The notes: generated by a model not told the origin, from the letters alone. Counted from the first letter of the stretch, positions 44,984-53,893 are shown. The stretch: 64,000 bases of DNA from Holophagales bacterium (GCA_016714815.1 JADKBZ010000016.1:116609-180608); one strand, 5' to 3'. Program-made: numbers and translations.

Positions 44984-45891
44984 AGAAGCTTCTTCTCGTC
45001 GTCACTCTCGGCGTCGCTGCGACCGCTCTTCCCGCGGCGGAACAGAAGCGTTACTACGTCCCGCTCATTCATGCCCAGACGGGGTTGGAGATCATTCCGG
45101 GTGCGACTCCGGAAGATACTCAAGTGATTCAAACGCTGTGGATGGGGAATATCTCAGCGTTCAATTCGAGCAACGTAACGGCTTCGATCACACCCACGGC
45201 CGTATACGGAGGGTTCGTTTTCAGGCCGGGCAGCCACTCGATAGGTCTCGAAGCGGGAACAGGCGATCAGTTCGTCCGGTGGCCGTATGCGGGATTTGCA
45301 GGACCCAGTATCGGTCCGGTCGGCTTCGCCGAGCTGATGGCGGACACCGGGATGGTCGTGAACGCGGGGGTCGAGAAGGCTCAATACTGCGCGGGATGCC
45401 CCATACCGGATCGGGTCGATCAAGCGGCCCTGGTCTCGCAGGGGCGCTCGGCGATTCCCGTGTTCGAGGAGCTGTTCCCGGCAGGCCGATCGGTCATCTG
45501 CGGCGAAGTCAACCTCGGGGCGCCCCGCCAAATCTGCGGGAAGCCGGCGAATCAGCAGTACCCGCGACGCGTGAACGTGACGCTCTTCAACGCCGGAAGC
45601 GCCCCCGCGACGTTCAAGGTCGAGGCGATTCCGCTCTACACGGACCCCGACCCGATCTTCTCGCAGACGGTCACCGTGGCGGCGAAGGACGTGATCCAGC
45701 TGAACGACGTGCCGATTCCGCGGATCGAGAACGGGCACATGACGGTCGACTTCGACGTCTACGTCTGGATCCGGATCCACTGCGACCAGCCCTTCCTGGC
45801 GTACGCCAGCTCGATCTTCGAGGGTGGGGCGACGGGGTCGATGCCCTTCGAAGTCTTCACGCCACGGCTGGCCGCCGAGACCGGGCCGTGA
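44980..45891 (+). CDS. Secreted protein coupled to the subtilase, unknown function
   Basis: This 303-residue protein starts at a TTG that overlaps the subtilase stop (TTGA), so translation is coupled. A signal peptide (LLLVVTLGVAATALPAA) precedes a beta-rich domain with regular hydrophobic alternation and four cysteines (AQYCAGCP, VICGE, RQICG). The pattern 'RYYVPLIHAQTG ... FNSSNVTASITPTAVYGG ... FVFRPGSHSI' resembles proteins of adhesin or surface beta-sandwich type. It may be a partner, inhibitor or substrate of the protease. No family was recognised. Confidence 0.7.
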   Translation: MKKLLLVVTLGVAATALPAAEQKRYYVPLIHAQTGLEIIPGATPEDTQVIQTLWMGNISAFNSSNVTASITPTAVYGGFVFRPGSHSIGLEAGTGDQFVRWPYAGFAGPSIGPVGFAELMADTGMVVNAGVEKAQYCAGCPIPDRVDQAALVSQGRSAIPVFEELFPAGRSVICGEVNLGAPRQICGKPANQQYPRRVNVTLFNAGSAPATFKVEAIPLYTDPDPIFSQTVTVAAKDVIQLNDVPIPRIENGHMTVDFDVYVWIRIHCDQPFLAYASSIFEGGATGSMPFEVFTPRLAAETGP

Positions 45892-45921
45892 GAAATAGCT
45901 AGGTCAGTTCCCGGATGGAGG

Positions 45922-45945
45922 GGCGCCGCCGGAGGCGGCGGCGCC
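45922..45945. terminator. Bidirectional hairpin between convergent genes
   Basis: GGCGCCGCC (45922-45930) and GGCGGCGCC (45937-45945) form a perfect 9-bp stem with a 6-nt loop, between the convergent protease partner and flotillin genes. There is no T-tract. Next to it a roughly 21-bp unit (GCCTACCCCTTCTC...) is tandemly duplicated. Confidence 0.5.
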
Positions 45946-45965
45946 TACCCCTTCTCCGCCGGTGC

Positions 45966-47213
45966 CTACCCCTTCTCTTCCGGCGCCCCGAGCCGCGCGA
46001 CGACCTTCGCCAGGTCGACGCCGAAGGCGGTCTTGACCTGCTCGACGAGCTGGATCCCCTGCGTCACGCGCGCGTCCGCCGGGAGGTAGGAGATCCGGTC
46101 GACCCTGACGCTCTGGATCGTCTCGACGAGAGACGACATGACGGTCTGGAGCTTCTGCATCAGGAAGATGTCGCGGGCGTTGGGGCCGGCGGCCTTCCAG
46201 GTTTCGATCATCTGCGTCAGGACGGCGGCGGTCGCGCGGCCGTCCTCGACGATCTTGGCGGCCTTGCCGCGCGCCTCGGCCTGCCTCTTCTCCATGTCGG
46301 CGCGGGCGGGGGCGACGACGTCGGCGTCGAGCTGGAGGCGGACCTGCTCGATGCGCGCCTGCTGGACCTTCAGCTCGGCCTCGGCCTTGGCGATGGCGGT
46401 GGTGACCTTTCCGACCGCTTCGGCGACCATCGCCTCGCGGCCGGTCTCGCACTGCATGATCCGCTTGTCGGCTTCGGCGCGGGCGATCGCGCCGTCGGCG
46501 TCGATCAGGGCGAGGCGCGACGCGAGGCCGTTCTCGGCTTCCCGCATGGTGGCCTCGGCGTGGGCCTGCGCCTCGGCGATCCGGGCGCTCTTGTCGAGGG
46601 CGGCCGACTGCTTGCGGCCGAGGGAGTTGAGGTAGCCGACGTCGTCGGAGACGTTCTGGACCTTCAGGACGTCGAGCGTCAGGCCGAGGCGGGAGAGGTC
46701 GTGCTCGGCCTCCTCGAGGAGCTTCTCGGCGAAGCGGAGCTTGTCCTGGTTGACCTCCTCGGGGGTGAGCTGGGAGAGAACGCCGCGGAGGTTGCCTTCG
46801 AGGGTGTCCTTGGCGACCTGGATGATCTGCGGGCGGCCTTTGCCGAGGAGGCGCTCGAGGGCGTTGTTGAGGAGCGGCTGGTGGCCGGCGACCTTGAGGT
46901 TGGCGACGCCGGCGACGGTGAGCGGGATGCCTCCCTTGGAGTAGGCGTTGCTCACGGCGACGTCGACGGTCATGTTGGTGATGTCCATCCGGTCGACGCG
47001 CTCCAGGAGCGGAGTACGCAGGGAGCTGCCCCCCTTGACGATCCGGTAGCCGACGGCGCGGCCGTCGACGGTCGACTTGCCGCCGGAGAAGACGAGGACC
47101 TCGTTCGGGCTGCAGATGTGGAAGAGGCGCTTGACGACGAAGAGCGCCGCCACGCCGAAAAAGAGGACGACGCCGATGGCGACGCCGACGACGGAACCGA
47201 GATCGCCGATCAT
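45966..47213 (-). CDS. Flotillin-like SPFH-domain membrane protein (second of pair)
   Basis: This 415-residue protein has an N-terminal membrane helix (VVGVAIGVVLFFGVAALFVV), then CSPNEVLVFSGG and an SPFH/band-7 domain (about 35-200). A long Ala/Glu/Arg coiled coil follows (about 200-330), then a short helical end. Flotillins assemble into large membrane cages or microdomain scaffolds. Its ATG overlaps the stop of the preceding flotillin (ATGA). With that gene and the NfeD-like gene it forms a YqiJ/YqiK-like operon. A 5'-truncated duplicate lies at 40607-41785. Confidence 0.92.
   Translation of the reverse strand: MIGDLGSVVGVAIGVVLFFGVAALFVVKRLFHICSPNEVLVFSGGKSTVDGRAVGYRIVKGGSSLRTPLLERVDRMDITNMTVDVAVSNAYSKGGIPLTVAGVANLKVAGHQPLLNNALERLLGKGRPQIIQVAKDTLEGNLRGVLSQLTPEEVNQDKLRFAEKLLEEAEHDLSRLGLTLDVLKVQNVSDDVGYLNSLGRKQSAALDKSARIAEAQAHAEATMREAENGLASRLALIDADGAIARAEADKRIMQCETGREAMVAEAVGKVTTAIAKAEAELKVQQARIEQVRLQLDADVVAPARADMEKRQAEARGKAAKIVEDGRATAAVLTQMIETWKAAGPNARDIFLMQKLQTVMSSLVETIQSVRVDRISYLPADARVTQGIQLVEQVKTAFGVDLAKVVARLGAPEEKG
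45973..47106. repeat. Direct repeat, right copy (1,134 bp)
   Basis: Right copy of the repeat that begins at 40626. It lies entirely within the intact flotillin gene; homology ends sharply at the codons for NEVLVF, just inside the membrane helix. Confidence 0.92.
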
Positions 47214-48484
47214 CGCGCCACCTCCGGCCGGACCGGCGAGAGGAGCGCGACGACGTCGACCCCCGTCGTCCGGCTCACCTCGGCCAGGACGCTGCGCACC
47301 GCCGCCGGGTAGGAAGCGACGTACGTCGCGAGAGCCGAGCCGTCGCCGTTGTCGAGGAGGTGGGTCTCGCCGATCTCCATCGCCTTCACCCGCTCGACGA
47401 CCGTCCGGAGGATCTGCTCGAGGTTGTGGATCAGGAAGATGTCCTTCGCGTCGGGACCGGCGCTCGCCCAGGCCGCGGTCATCAGCTTCAGCACCTCGGC
47501 GAGGGCCCAGCCGTTCTCCTCGATCGTCGCGGCGTCCCCGCGTGCCGCGAGCGCGGCCGCCTGCTGCGCGGCCTGCGCGGGGAGGACCATCTCGGCCTGC
47601 AGGCGCGTCTCTTCCAGCGTCTTTCGGATGGCCTGGAGCTTCTGCTCGGCCTCGGCGCGGGCCTGGAGGGCCGCCTGGATGGCCGTCTCCTCGGCGGCCT
47701 TCGCCTTCGCCTCGAGCTGCGCCTTCAGGGTCTTCAGCTCGTTCTCCTTCTGGGCGATGGTCGTTCCCGCCTGCTGGTTGGCGACCTCGCCGGCGCGCCG
47801 CGACGCGGCCTCTCCCTGCGAGGCTTCAGACCGGGCGAGGGATTCGGCCATCTCCGCGTCGCGCAGGACCATGGCGATCCGCGCGCGGCCGATGGAGGCG
47901 AGGTAGTTCGCCTCGTCGGAGACGTTCTGGATCTTCAGCGTGTCGAGCGTGAGCCCGAGCTTGCGGAAGTCCCCCTCGGCTTCGTCGACGAGGCCGGTGG
48001 CGAACTTGAGGCGGTCCTCGTTGACCTCCTCGGGGGTGAGGTTCGCGAGGACGCCGCGCAGGTGTCCCTCGAGGCTCTCCTTGGCGACTCGGGCGATCTC
48101 CGCCGGATCGCGGCCGAGGAAGCGCTCGATGGCGTTCCCGACGACCTTCGGGTCGGAGGCGATCTTCACGTTCGCGATGGCGTGGACCTTCAGCGGAATG
48201 CCGCCCTTCGAGTAGGCGTTCGACACCTTCAGGTCGATCGGGATCGACAGGAGGCTCATCCGGTCGACCTGCTCGAGGAGCGGGATTCGCACGGACCGGC
48301 CTCCCAGGACGACGCGGTAGCCCACCTGGCTTCCGTCGGCGAGCTTGCGCTTGCGGCCGGAGAAGATGACGACCTGGTTCGGCGGGCAGATGACGACGAT
48401 CGAGCGGGCGAGGGCCGAGAGGATGCCGAGCGCCACGGCGCCTGCAATGACCCCGGCCCCGATACCGGCGAGAGAGTCGAGCAC
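47210..48484 (-). CDS. Flotillin-like SPFH-domain membrane protein (first of pair)
   Basis: This 424-residue protein starts at a GTG seven nt after TGGAGG. It has a membrane helix (GVIAGAVALGILSALARSIVV), CPPNQVVIFSGRKRK, an SPFH domain and a coiled coil rich in Ala/Glu/Gln (about 215-335). It is about the same length and layout as the downstream flotillin but clearly diverged, so the pair is an old duplication and probably a hetero-oligomer. The stop overlaps the next ATG. Confidence 0.92.
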   Translation of the reverse strand: MLDSLAGIGAGVIAGAVALGILSALARSIVVICPPNQVVIFSGRKRKLADGSQVGYRVVLGGRSVRIPLLEQVDRMSLLSIPIDLKVSNAYSKGGIPLKVHAIANVKIASDPKVVGNAIERFLGRDPAEIARVAKESLEGHLRGVLANLTPEEVNEDRLKFATGLVDEAEGDFRKLGLTLDTLKIQNVSDEANYLASIGRARIAMVLRDAEMAESLARSEASQGEAASRRAGEVANQQAGTTIAQKENELKTLKAQLEAKAKAAEETAIQAALQARAEAEQKLQAIRKTLEETRLQAEMVLPAQAAQQAAALAARGDAATIEENGWALAEVLKLMTAAWASAGPDAKDIFLIHNLEQILRTVVERVKAMEIGETHLLDNGDGSALATYVASYPAAVRSVLAEVSRTTGVDVVALLSPVRPEVAR

Positions 48485-48513
48485 GAATTACCTCCAGCGA
48501 CAGACGGTGTGGG

Positions 48514-49062
48514 CTATTCCTTCCAGGGAGCGGGCTCGACCTCGGCAATCCCTTCCCGGAAGCGGACGACGACGACGCGTTCGCGGATCTCGATGGGGAC
48601 CCCTCCCGTGCGGGCCGGGACCTCGACGTCCTGGTCGCCGACGTGGAGGCGGATCTTGCCGAGGCCGTCGGGAAGGAGAGGAAGGACGACTTCCCCTTCC
48701 GAGCCGAGGAAGGCCTCCGTCGAGGCCGGGCCGGTCGCCGAGCCGCTCCCGAGGGAGCGGAAGAGGGCCGCCACGCCCCCTCCGACGACGAAGCCGAGGA
48801 CGATGGCGGCCGGGACGTGGAGACCGGCGCTGACCCCGAGGAGGGAAAGGGCGGTGCCGGCCATGCCGAAGGCGCCGAGAGCGTAGGTCCAGAAACGGAG
48901 TGAGAGGAGGTTGGTGAGAAAGGCGCCGTGGTCGGCGTCGCCGTGTCCGGCCCCGTGGTCGTCGCCCGTTCCCGTGTCGTGCCCGCCGCCGTCTCCCTGG
49001 AAGACGGACGCGCCGATGAGGACGAGGCCGAAGGCCAGCGCCGCGAGGTAGACGGTCAGCAT
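48514..49062 (-). CDS. NfeD/YqiJ-like membrane protein with OB-fold domain
   Basis: This 182-residue protein has an N-terminal helix (VYLAALAFGLVLIGASVF), a His/Asp/Gly-rich loop (about residues 23-46), two further helices (WTYALGAFGMAGTALSLLGV, IVLGFVVGGGVAAL) and a C-terminal beta-barrel segment (FLGSEGEVVLPLLPDG, PIEIRERVVVVRFREG). It resembles the OB-fold of NfeD and DUF1449 (YqiJ) proteins, which accompany flotillins. It is the first gene of the flotillin operon. The His-rich loop could bind metal, which is a guess from composition only. Confidence 0.82.
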   Translation of the reverse strand: MLTVYLAALAFGLVLIGASVFQGDGGGHDTGTGDDHGAGHGDADHGAFLTNLLSLRFWTYALGAFGMAGTALSLLGVSAGLHVPAAIVLGFVVGGGVAALFRSLGSGSATGPASTEAFLGSEGEVVLPLLPDGLGKIRLHVGDQDVEVPARTGGVPIEIRERVVVVRFREGIAEVEPAPWKE

Positions 49063-49166
49063 GGTGGGGACAATTTACACCGTGCGGGGCGCGGTGGGGG
49101 CTGCAAGGAGACCACCCGGCCCGTGGACCCGGCTTCCCGGGCTGCCTCGTTTTCGGGAGGTGGCAC

Positions 49167-49172
49167 TAAACT
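49167..49172 (+). promoter_or_regulatory. -10-like box TAAACT before the hybrid kinase
   Basis: TAAACT ends eight nt before the GTG start, with no Shine-Dalgarno sequence. This predicts a leaderless message, as for ndk, pepP and others in the window. Confidence 0.4.
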
Positions 49173-49180
49173 CCAGCGCC

Positions 49181-50827
49181 GTGAGTGGAGACGTGGATCG
49201 CGTCCGGAAGGAGCTGGAGGTCGGCGAGGCCTCCGCGACGGCCTCCCTCCTCGACCCCCACGCGATCCTCGAGTCGATTCCCGAGCCGGTCGGCCTCGTC
49301 GACAGGCAGGGGCGCATCCTCGCGTTCAACGGCGCCGCGCGACGGGTCGTCCACGCCGCGGCGCCGACCAAGGTCGTGGCGCTCGGAGACGACTTCTACA
49401 CCTTCATCTCGCCTCACAACCACCCGGGGGTGAGGGAGAGCCTCGAGCGGGCGTTCGCCGGCGAGGCGAACACCCACAGGACGGAGGCGGGGGGGTATCA
49501 CTTCGAGACGGTCTACTCGCCCGTTCGCGGCCCGGACGGCTCGGTGGTCGCGGTCTCGACGCGAGTGGCCGACGTCACCGCCCGCGAGAACGCCCTGGCC
49601 GAGCTCGCCGCCCTGAACGCGTCCCTCGAGGAGAGGGTCGCCGAGCGCTCGGTCGAGCTCGAGCGGGTGAACGCGGAGCTGGAAAGGGCGGCGCGCGCCA
49701 AGGACGCCTTCCTCGCGAGCATGAGCCACGAGCTCAGGACGCCCCTCACGGGGATCCTCGGGGCCGCCGAGCTGCTCCGGGAGGGGGCCCACGGGCCCCT
49801 CAACGACCGCCAGCTCCGGAGCCTCGGATTCCTCGAGGAGGCGGGGCGGCACCTCCTCTCGCTCCTCTCCGACATCCTCGACCTCGCCCGGATCGGCGCC
49901 GAGAGGCTTTCGCTCTCCCTGGACTCCTGCTCCCTCGGCGAGGTCTGCGAGTCGGCGCTCGGCATCGTGCGCGAAGAGGCGAGGCGGAAGGGGATCGCCC
50001 TGGGTTTCCGGGGGCCGGCCGTGCCGGTCCGGTTCGTCGGGGACGCCCGCCGGGTCTGCCAGATCCTCGTCAACCTCCTCTCCAACGCGGTCAAGTTCAC
50101 GCCGCCGGGCGGCTCCGTGGAGCTCTCGGCGTCGGGCGACGAGGAAACGGGGGAGGTTCTCCTCGAGGTCCGCGACACGGGGCCGGGAATCGCGTCCGAG
50201 GACATCCCGAAGCTCTTTCTCCCGTTCACGCAGCTCGACACGAGGCTCGCCCGCGAGCACGCCGGCACGGGGCTCGGCCTCGCCCTCGTCCGGAGCCTCT
50301 CCGAGCTGCACGGCGGCCGGGCGGGCGTCGAGAGCGAGCCCGGAAGGGGAAGCCGGTTCCGCGTGACCCTGCCGTGGCGCCGGCCGGAGCCGCGAGGCGG
50401 CGGAGCCGGCGAGGTCGCGCGCGCGGACCCCGAGCCGGCGGCGCCCCGCGAGACCAGGCCCCGGATCCTCCTCGTCGAGGACGACGACGCGAACCGGACG
50501 ATCCTCGGGGAGTTCTTCCGGATGCGTGGCTTCTCCGTCGAGGAGGCCGCGAGCGGGCCCGAGGCGCTCTCGCTGGCGTCGTCGTCCCCGCACGACCTCA
50601 TCGTCCTCGACATCCAGCTCCCCGGCATGGACGGCCTGGAGGTCCTCGCCCGGCTCCGGGCCACGGGACGGGCGATTCCCCCGGTCCTCGCCCTCACCGC
50701 CCTCGCGATGGAAGGGGACCGGGAGCGGATCCTCGCCGCGGGTGCGGACGCCTACCTCTCCAAGCCCGCACCCCTCGCCGTCCTCGGGAAAGAGATCGAC
50801 CGGCTGCTGACGACCAGGCGGGGCTGA
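49181..50827 (+). CDS. Hybrid sensor histidine kinase (PAS-HisKA-HATPase-REC)
   Basis: This 548-residue protein has no membrane segment. It has a PAS domain (about 25-140), a short coiled coil (about 140-175), HisKA with H183 (SMSHELRTPL), HATPase_c with the N-box (QILVNLLSNAVKF), G1 (VRDTGPGIA) and G2 (GTGLGLALV), and a C-terminal receiver with the DD pair (LLVEDDDANR), phosphoacceptor D477 (VLDIQLPGMDG) and K (LSKP). It is a cytoplasmic hybrid kinase; the partner for onward transfer is not adjacent. It diverges from the flotillin operon. GTG 49181 is preferred over an earlier ATG because a -10 box sits just before it. Confidence 0.93.
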   Translation: MSGDVDRVRKELEVGEASATASLLDPHAILESIPEPVGLVDRQGRILAFNGAARRVVHAAAPTKVVALGDDFYTFISPHNHPGVRESLERAFAGEANTHRTEAGGYHFETVYSPVRGPDGSVVAVSTRVADVTARENALAELAALNASLEERVAERSVELERVNAELERAARAKDAFLASMSHELRTPLTGILGAAELLREGAHGPLNDRQLRSLGFLEEAGRHLLSLLSDILDLARIGAERLSLSLDSCSLGEVCESALGIVREEARRKGIALGFRGPAVPVRFVGDARRVCQILVNLLSNAVKFTPPGGSVELSASGDEETGEVLLEVRDTGPGIASEDIPKLFLPFTQLDTRLAREHAGTGLGLALVRSLSELHGGRAGVESEPGRGSRFRVTLPWRRPEPRGGGAGEVARADPEPAAPRETRPRILLVEDDDANRTILGEFFRMRGFSVEEAASGPEALSLASSSPHDLIVLDIQLPGMDGLEVLARLRATGRAIPPVLALTALAMEGDRERILAAGADAYLSKPAPLAVLGKEIDRLLTTRRG

Positions 50828-50859
50828 GGCCCGCCGGCCGCCGGGGAGAAAGGGTGGAG

Positions 50860-51975
50860 ATGAAGACGACGCTGGTTCCCTTCGCGCTCCTCGTCTCCCT
50901 GGCGCAGGGCGCGACCGTCGTGCCGCCGAGCCTCGAAGAGGTCCGGAAGGAGATGGCGATCCCGTCTGCCGGAGAGATCCGCGGCCAGCTCGACGGGGTC
51001 GGCTTCGCCACGACCGCCGGGCAGATGAAGAAGGTCTTCGAGCTCTCCGCGGCTCCTCCGTCGCCCGGGCGGCTCGGCGAGGCCCCGCCGCCGGGCGTGG
51101 CCGGGGCGATCTGCCCGCACGACGACTACCTCTACGCCGGGCGGGTCTACCGTGGCGTCCTGCCGCTGGTGACGGCGAAGACGGTCGTCGTCGTCGGAGT
51201 CTTCCACCGCTTTCGGAAGTTCGACGCGAAGGAGGTCCTCGTCTTCGACACCTACCGGGCGTGGCGCGCGCCCGACGGCGAGGTCCCGGTCTCGGCCCTT
51301 CGCGGGGAGATTCTCGCGCGCCTCCCGAAGGGGGATGCGATCGCCGACGCGGCGATGCACGACTCCGAGCACTCGGTCGAGGCGCTCGTCCACTGGCTGA
51401 AGCACCTCCGGAAGGACGTCGAGATCGTCCCGGTGATCGTCCCGTCGATGGGGTGGGAGCGGCTCTCCGGGCTCGGCGAGCACCTCGGCGCGGCGATCGC
51501 GGAAGCGGCGAAGGCGCGGGGACTCGTCCTCGGCCGGGACCTCGCGATCGTCGTCTCGTCCGACGCGGTCCACTACGGGCCCGACTTCAGGCACGTGCCG
51601 TTCGGGGACGGCGGGATCGACGCCTATGCGAAGGCGACGGCACGGGACGAGGGGATGCTCCGTGCCCTCGGCGGACCTCTCGAGTCCGCGAAGGCCCGGG
51701 CGTTCCTCGAGACGTGCGTCGACCCGGCCAGCCCCTCGGACTATCGCGTCACCTGGTGCGGCCGCTACTCGATTCCCCTCGGCCTCGTGGCGCTCGCGCG
51801 GCTCGGGCGCGATCTCGGGACTCCGCTCGAGGTACGGCCGCTCGCGTACGCGACGTCGGTCGGCGCGCCCGAGCTCCCGGTTCGCGGCGACGGCCTCGGC
51901 GAGACCGCGCCTGCGAACCTCTACCACTTCGTCGGATACCCCTCTCTGGCGGTCGTCGGATCCGCGCCAGAATAG
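50860..51975 (+). CDS. Secreted Memo-family protein
   Basis: This 371-residue protein starts at an ATG after GGTGGAG and has a short hydrophobic N-terminus (TLVPFALLVSLAQGATV). The Memo fold markers follow: ICPHDDYLYAGRVYRGVLP (family PHAGYxYSG), VVVVGVFHR, DSEHSVEALVHWLKHL, VPVIVPSM and SSDAVHYG. Memo proteins are related to ring-opening dioxygenases and bind metal through the His residues in these motifs. Many copies sit beside AMMECR1 and radical-SAM genes, but neither is present here, and a signal-like lead is unusual. The biochemical role is unknown. Confidence 0.87.
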   Translation: MKTTLVPFALLVSLAQGATVVPPSLEEVRKEMAIPSAGEIRGQLDGVGFATTAGQMKKVFELSAAPPSPGRLGEAPPPGVAGAICPHDDYLYAGRVYRGVLPLVTAKTVVVVGVFHRFRKFDAKEVLVFDTYRAWRAPDGEVPVSALRGEILARLPKGDAIADAAMHDSEHSVEALVHWLKHLRKDVEIVPVIVPSMGWERLSGLGEHLGAAIAEAAKARGLVLGRDLAIVVSSDAVHYGPDFRHVPFGDGGIDAYAKATARDEGMLRALGGPLESAKARAFLETCVDPASPSDYRVTWCGRYSIPLGLVALARLGRDLGTPLEVRPLAYATSVGAPELPVRGDGLGETAPANLYHFVGYPSLAVVGSAPE

Positions 51976-51979
51976 AAAA

Positions 51980-52834
51980 TCAAGACCTGACCCCGGGGCC
52001 CGCGAAGGCGTCCGCCACGAGGTCGGTGAAGTAGCGGACGGGGATCGCGAATTTCGTCCGGTATCTCCGGTTGACCGAGCTCTGCCCGGTTCCGAGGTTG
52101 CGAAGGCAGCCGGGGCAGACGGTGGCGATCACGTCGGCCCCCTGGTCGGCGGCGCTTCGGAGGATCCGGTGCTGGAGCGAGGTGGCGACCTCCTCGCTCG
52201 CCGTCGCGGCGCGGCCGCCGCAGCAGTGGGCCTTGAGCGGAAGGTCGACGACCTCGGCGCCGAGCGCCGAGAGGATCTCCTCGAGCCGGCCGGGAGGGCC
52301 CGGGGTTTCCCGGAGCGGTCCGGAGAGCCAGAGGGGGCCGTCGAGACATCCGTAGTAGGGGGCGACGCGCAGGTGCCCGAGAGGGCGGGTCACGCGCTGG
52401 CGGATCGCTCCGGCCCCGGCGTCCTCGTAGAGGACGTCGAGGAGGTGGCGGACGCGCACCGATCCGGGGGCGGGCAGGGAGAGACCCGTGGCGGCGAGTT
52501 CCTCGGCCACCCTGTCCCGCAGGTCGGCGTGCGTCTCGAGGGAGGCGCTCGCGCGCGAGAGGTTCAGGAAGCAGTCGCTGCACGGCGTGACGACGGAAGG
52601 CGGGACGGCGGTGTCGTCCTGCGCCGAGAGCTGGCGGGCCGCGAGAGTCAGCAGCCGCCCCACCCGGGCGTAGGCCGGGATGGCGTTCATCGCGAGGCCC
52701 TCGGTGCCGCAGCCACCGGGCTCGTCGATCTCCTCGAGCGTCAGGCCGAGGGTGCGCGCGACCGCCAGAACGGCGGCCTCGCCCGAACCGCTGCCGGGCA
52801 GCCGCCAGCAGCCCGGGTCGTAGCCGTATCGCAC
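51980..52834 (-). CDS. HdrB-like cysteine-rich (CCG-domain) Fe-S protein
   Basis: This protein of about 284 residues has two cysteine-rich CCG-type domains. The first has YDPGCWRLPG, GGCGTEGLAMN and TPCSDCFLNLSRA. The second has APYYGCLDG, KAHCCGGRAA and ATVCPGCLRNL. The motif order matches heterodisulfide-reductase subunit B, which uses noncubane [4Fe-4S] clusters for electron transfer or disulfide reduction. No HdrA/HdrC or methanogenic genes are nearby, so it probably belongs to an orphan bacterial redox complex. The GTG start before RYGYDPGC is the first reasonable one. Confidence 0.85.
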   Translation of the reverse strand: MRYGYDPGCWRLPGSGSGEAAVLAVARTLGLTLEEIDEPGGCGTEGLAMNAIPAYARVGRLLTLAARQLSAQDDTAVPPSVVTPCSDCFLNLSRASASLETHADLRDRVAEELAATGLSLPAPGSVRVRHLLDVLYEDAGAGAIRQRVTRPLGHLRVAPYYGCLDGPLWLSGPLRETPGPPGRLEEILSALGAEVVDLPLKAHCCGGRAATASEEVATSLQHRILRSAADQGADVIATVCPGCLRNLGTGQSSVNRRYRTKFAIPVRYFTDLVADAFAGPGVRS

Positions 52835-52965
52835 TTTCCCTGAAAGCTCTCCTCGCTCGCCGATGATTCGCCGCCGGCGCGAATCGTTCCATGATCCGCA
52901 CGCATCATTTCGGCTCCTCGTTCCGTGTCGCCGGGCGGGACGGGGGCGGCGCGAAGGCCGAAAGC

Positions 52966-52971
52966 TATACT
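52966..52971 (+). promoter_or_regulatory. -10-like box TATACT before the Ser/Thr kinase
   Basis: TATACT is a near-consensus -10 element 73 nt before the kinase GTG. Unlike the leaderless genes, this one would have a leader of about 65 nt and a GGGAGG ribosome site. Confidence 0.5.
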
Positions 52972-53044
52972 GAAGCCCGGTTTCCCGACGGGAAGAAGAC
53001 GACGGGCCGGGCGTTGTTCTCGCCGGGCGATCCGGGAGGCGTAC

Positions 53045-53893
53045 GTGGCGGTTCTGGGGACGGGAACGCTCCTCGGCCGATACCAGCTCGAAGAGCGGAT
53101 CGGGGCGGGAGGGATGGCGGAGGTCTGGCGCGCGCTCGACCTCGGCCTCGAGAGACACGTCGCCGTGAAGGTGATGTCGATCGACGCCGGCTCGACGGAC
53201 GCCTCCTTCGTCTCCCGCTTCCTCAGGGAGGCGAAGCTCTCGGCGCGCCTCGAGCACCCCCACATCCTCCCGATCTACGACTTCGGCCAGGTGGACGAGC
53301 TCCTCTTCCTCGTCATGCCGCTCCTGCCCGGCGGGACTCTCCGGGACCGGGCGCGGGGCGGCGTTTCGGGGATCCTCGCGATGGAGTGGCTCCGGGCGCT
53401 CGCCTCCGCCCTCGACCACGCGCACGCCGAGGGGATCGTCCACCGCGACGTCAAGCCGGCCAACGTCCTCTTCGACAAGACGGGGCGCCTCTTTCTCGCC
53501 GACTTCGGCCTCGCCCGGGAGGCGCGGAGCGAGAACCTCACGGTGGCCGGGACGGTTCTCGGAACGCCCGTCTACATGTCCCCCGAGCAGGTGCGGGGCG
53601 ATCAGGCCGGACCGCGTTCCGACCAGTACGCCCTCGGCGTCCTCGCCTACTACCTGCTGGCGGGGACCCCGCCGTTCGAGGCGAACTCGGTCTTCGTCGT
53701 CATGGAGAAGACCCTGCGCGAGGAGCCGGCGCTCCCGTCCGCGATGAACCCCGTCCTCCACCGCTCGGTCGACTACGTCCTCCTGAAGGTCCTCGAGAAG
53801 CGGCCCACGGAGCGGTTCGAATCGTGCGGAGCCTTCGTCGAAGCGCTCGAGCGCGCCTCGCGGCGCGGGACCGACCCGGGCGGGCACCCGTAG
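53045..53893 (+). CDS. Serine/threonine protein kinase (Hanks type)
   Basis: This 282-residue protein is a kinase domain only: glycine loop IGAGGMAEVW, VAVKVM (Lys), a regulatory Glu helix FLREAKLSARLEHPH, catalytic HRDVKPANVLF (D135), DFGLA, GTPVYMSPEQVRG and SDQYALGVLAYYLLAG. There is no membrane helix or sensor domain, so it is a soluble bacterial kinase and its input is unclear. GTG 53045 lies after GGGAGG. It is followed by a strong hairpin. Confidence 0.95.
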   Translation: MAVLGTGTLLGRYQLEERIGAGGMAEVWRALDLGLERHVAVKVMSIDAGSTDASFVSRFLREAKLSARLEHPHILPIYDFGQVDELLFLVMPLLPGGTLRDRARGGVSGILAMEWLRALASALDHAHAEGIVHRDVKPANVLFDKTGRLFLADFGLAREARSENLTVAGTVLGTPVYMSPEQVRGDQAGPRSDQYALGVLAYYLLAGTPPFEANSVFVVMEKTLREEPALPSAMNPVLHRSVDYVLLKVLEKRPTERFESCGAFVEALERASRRGTDPGGHP

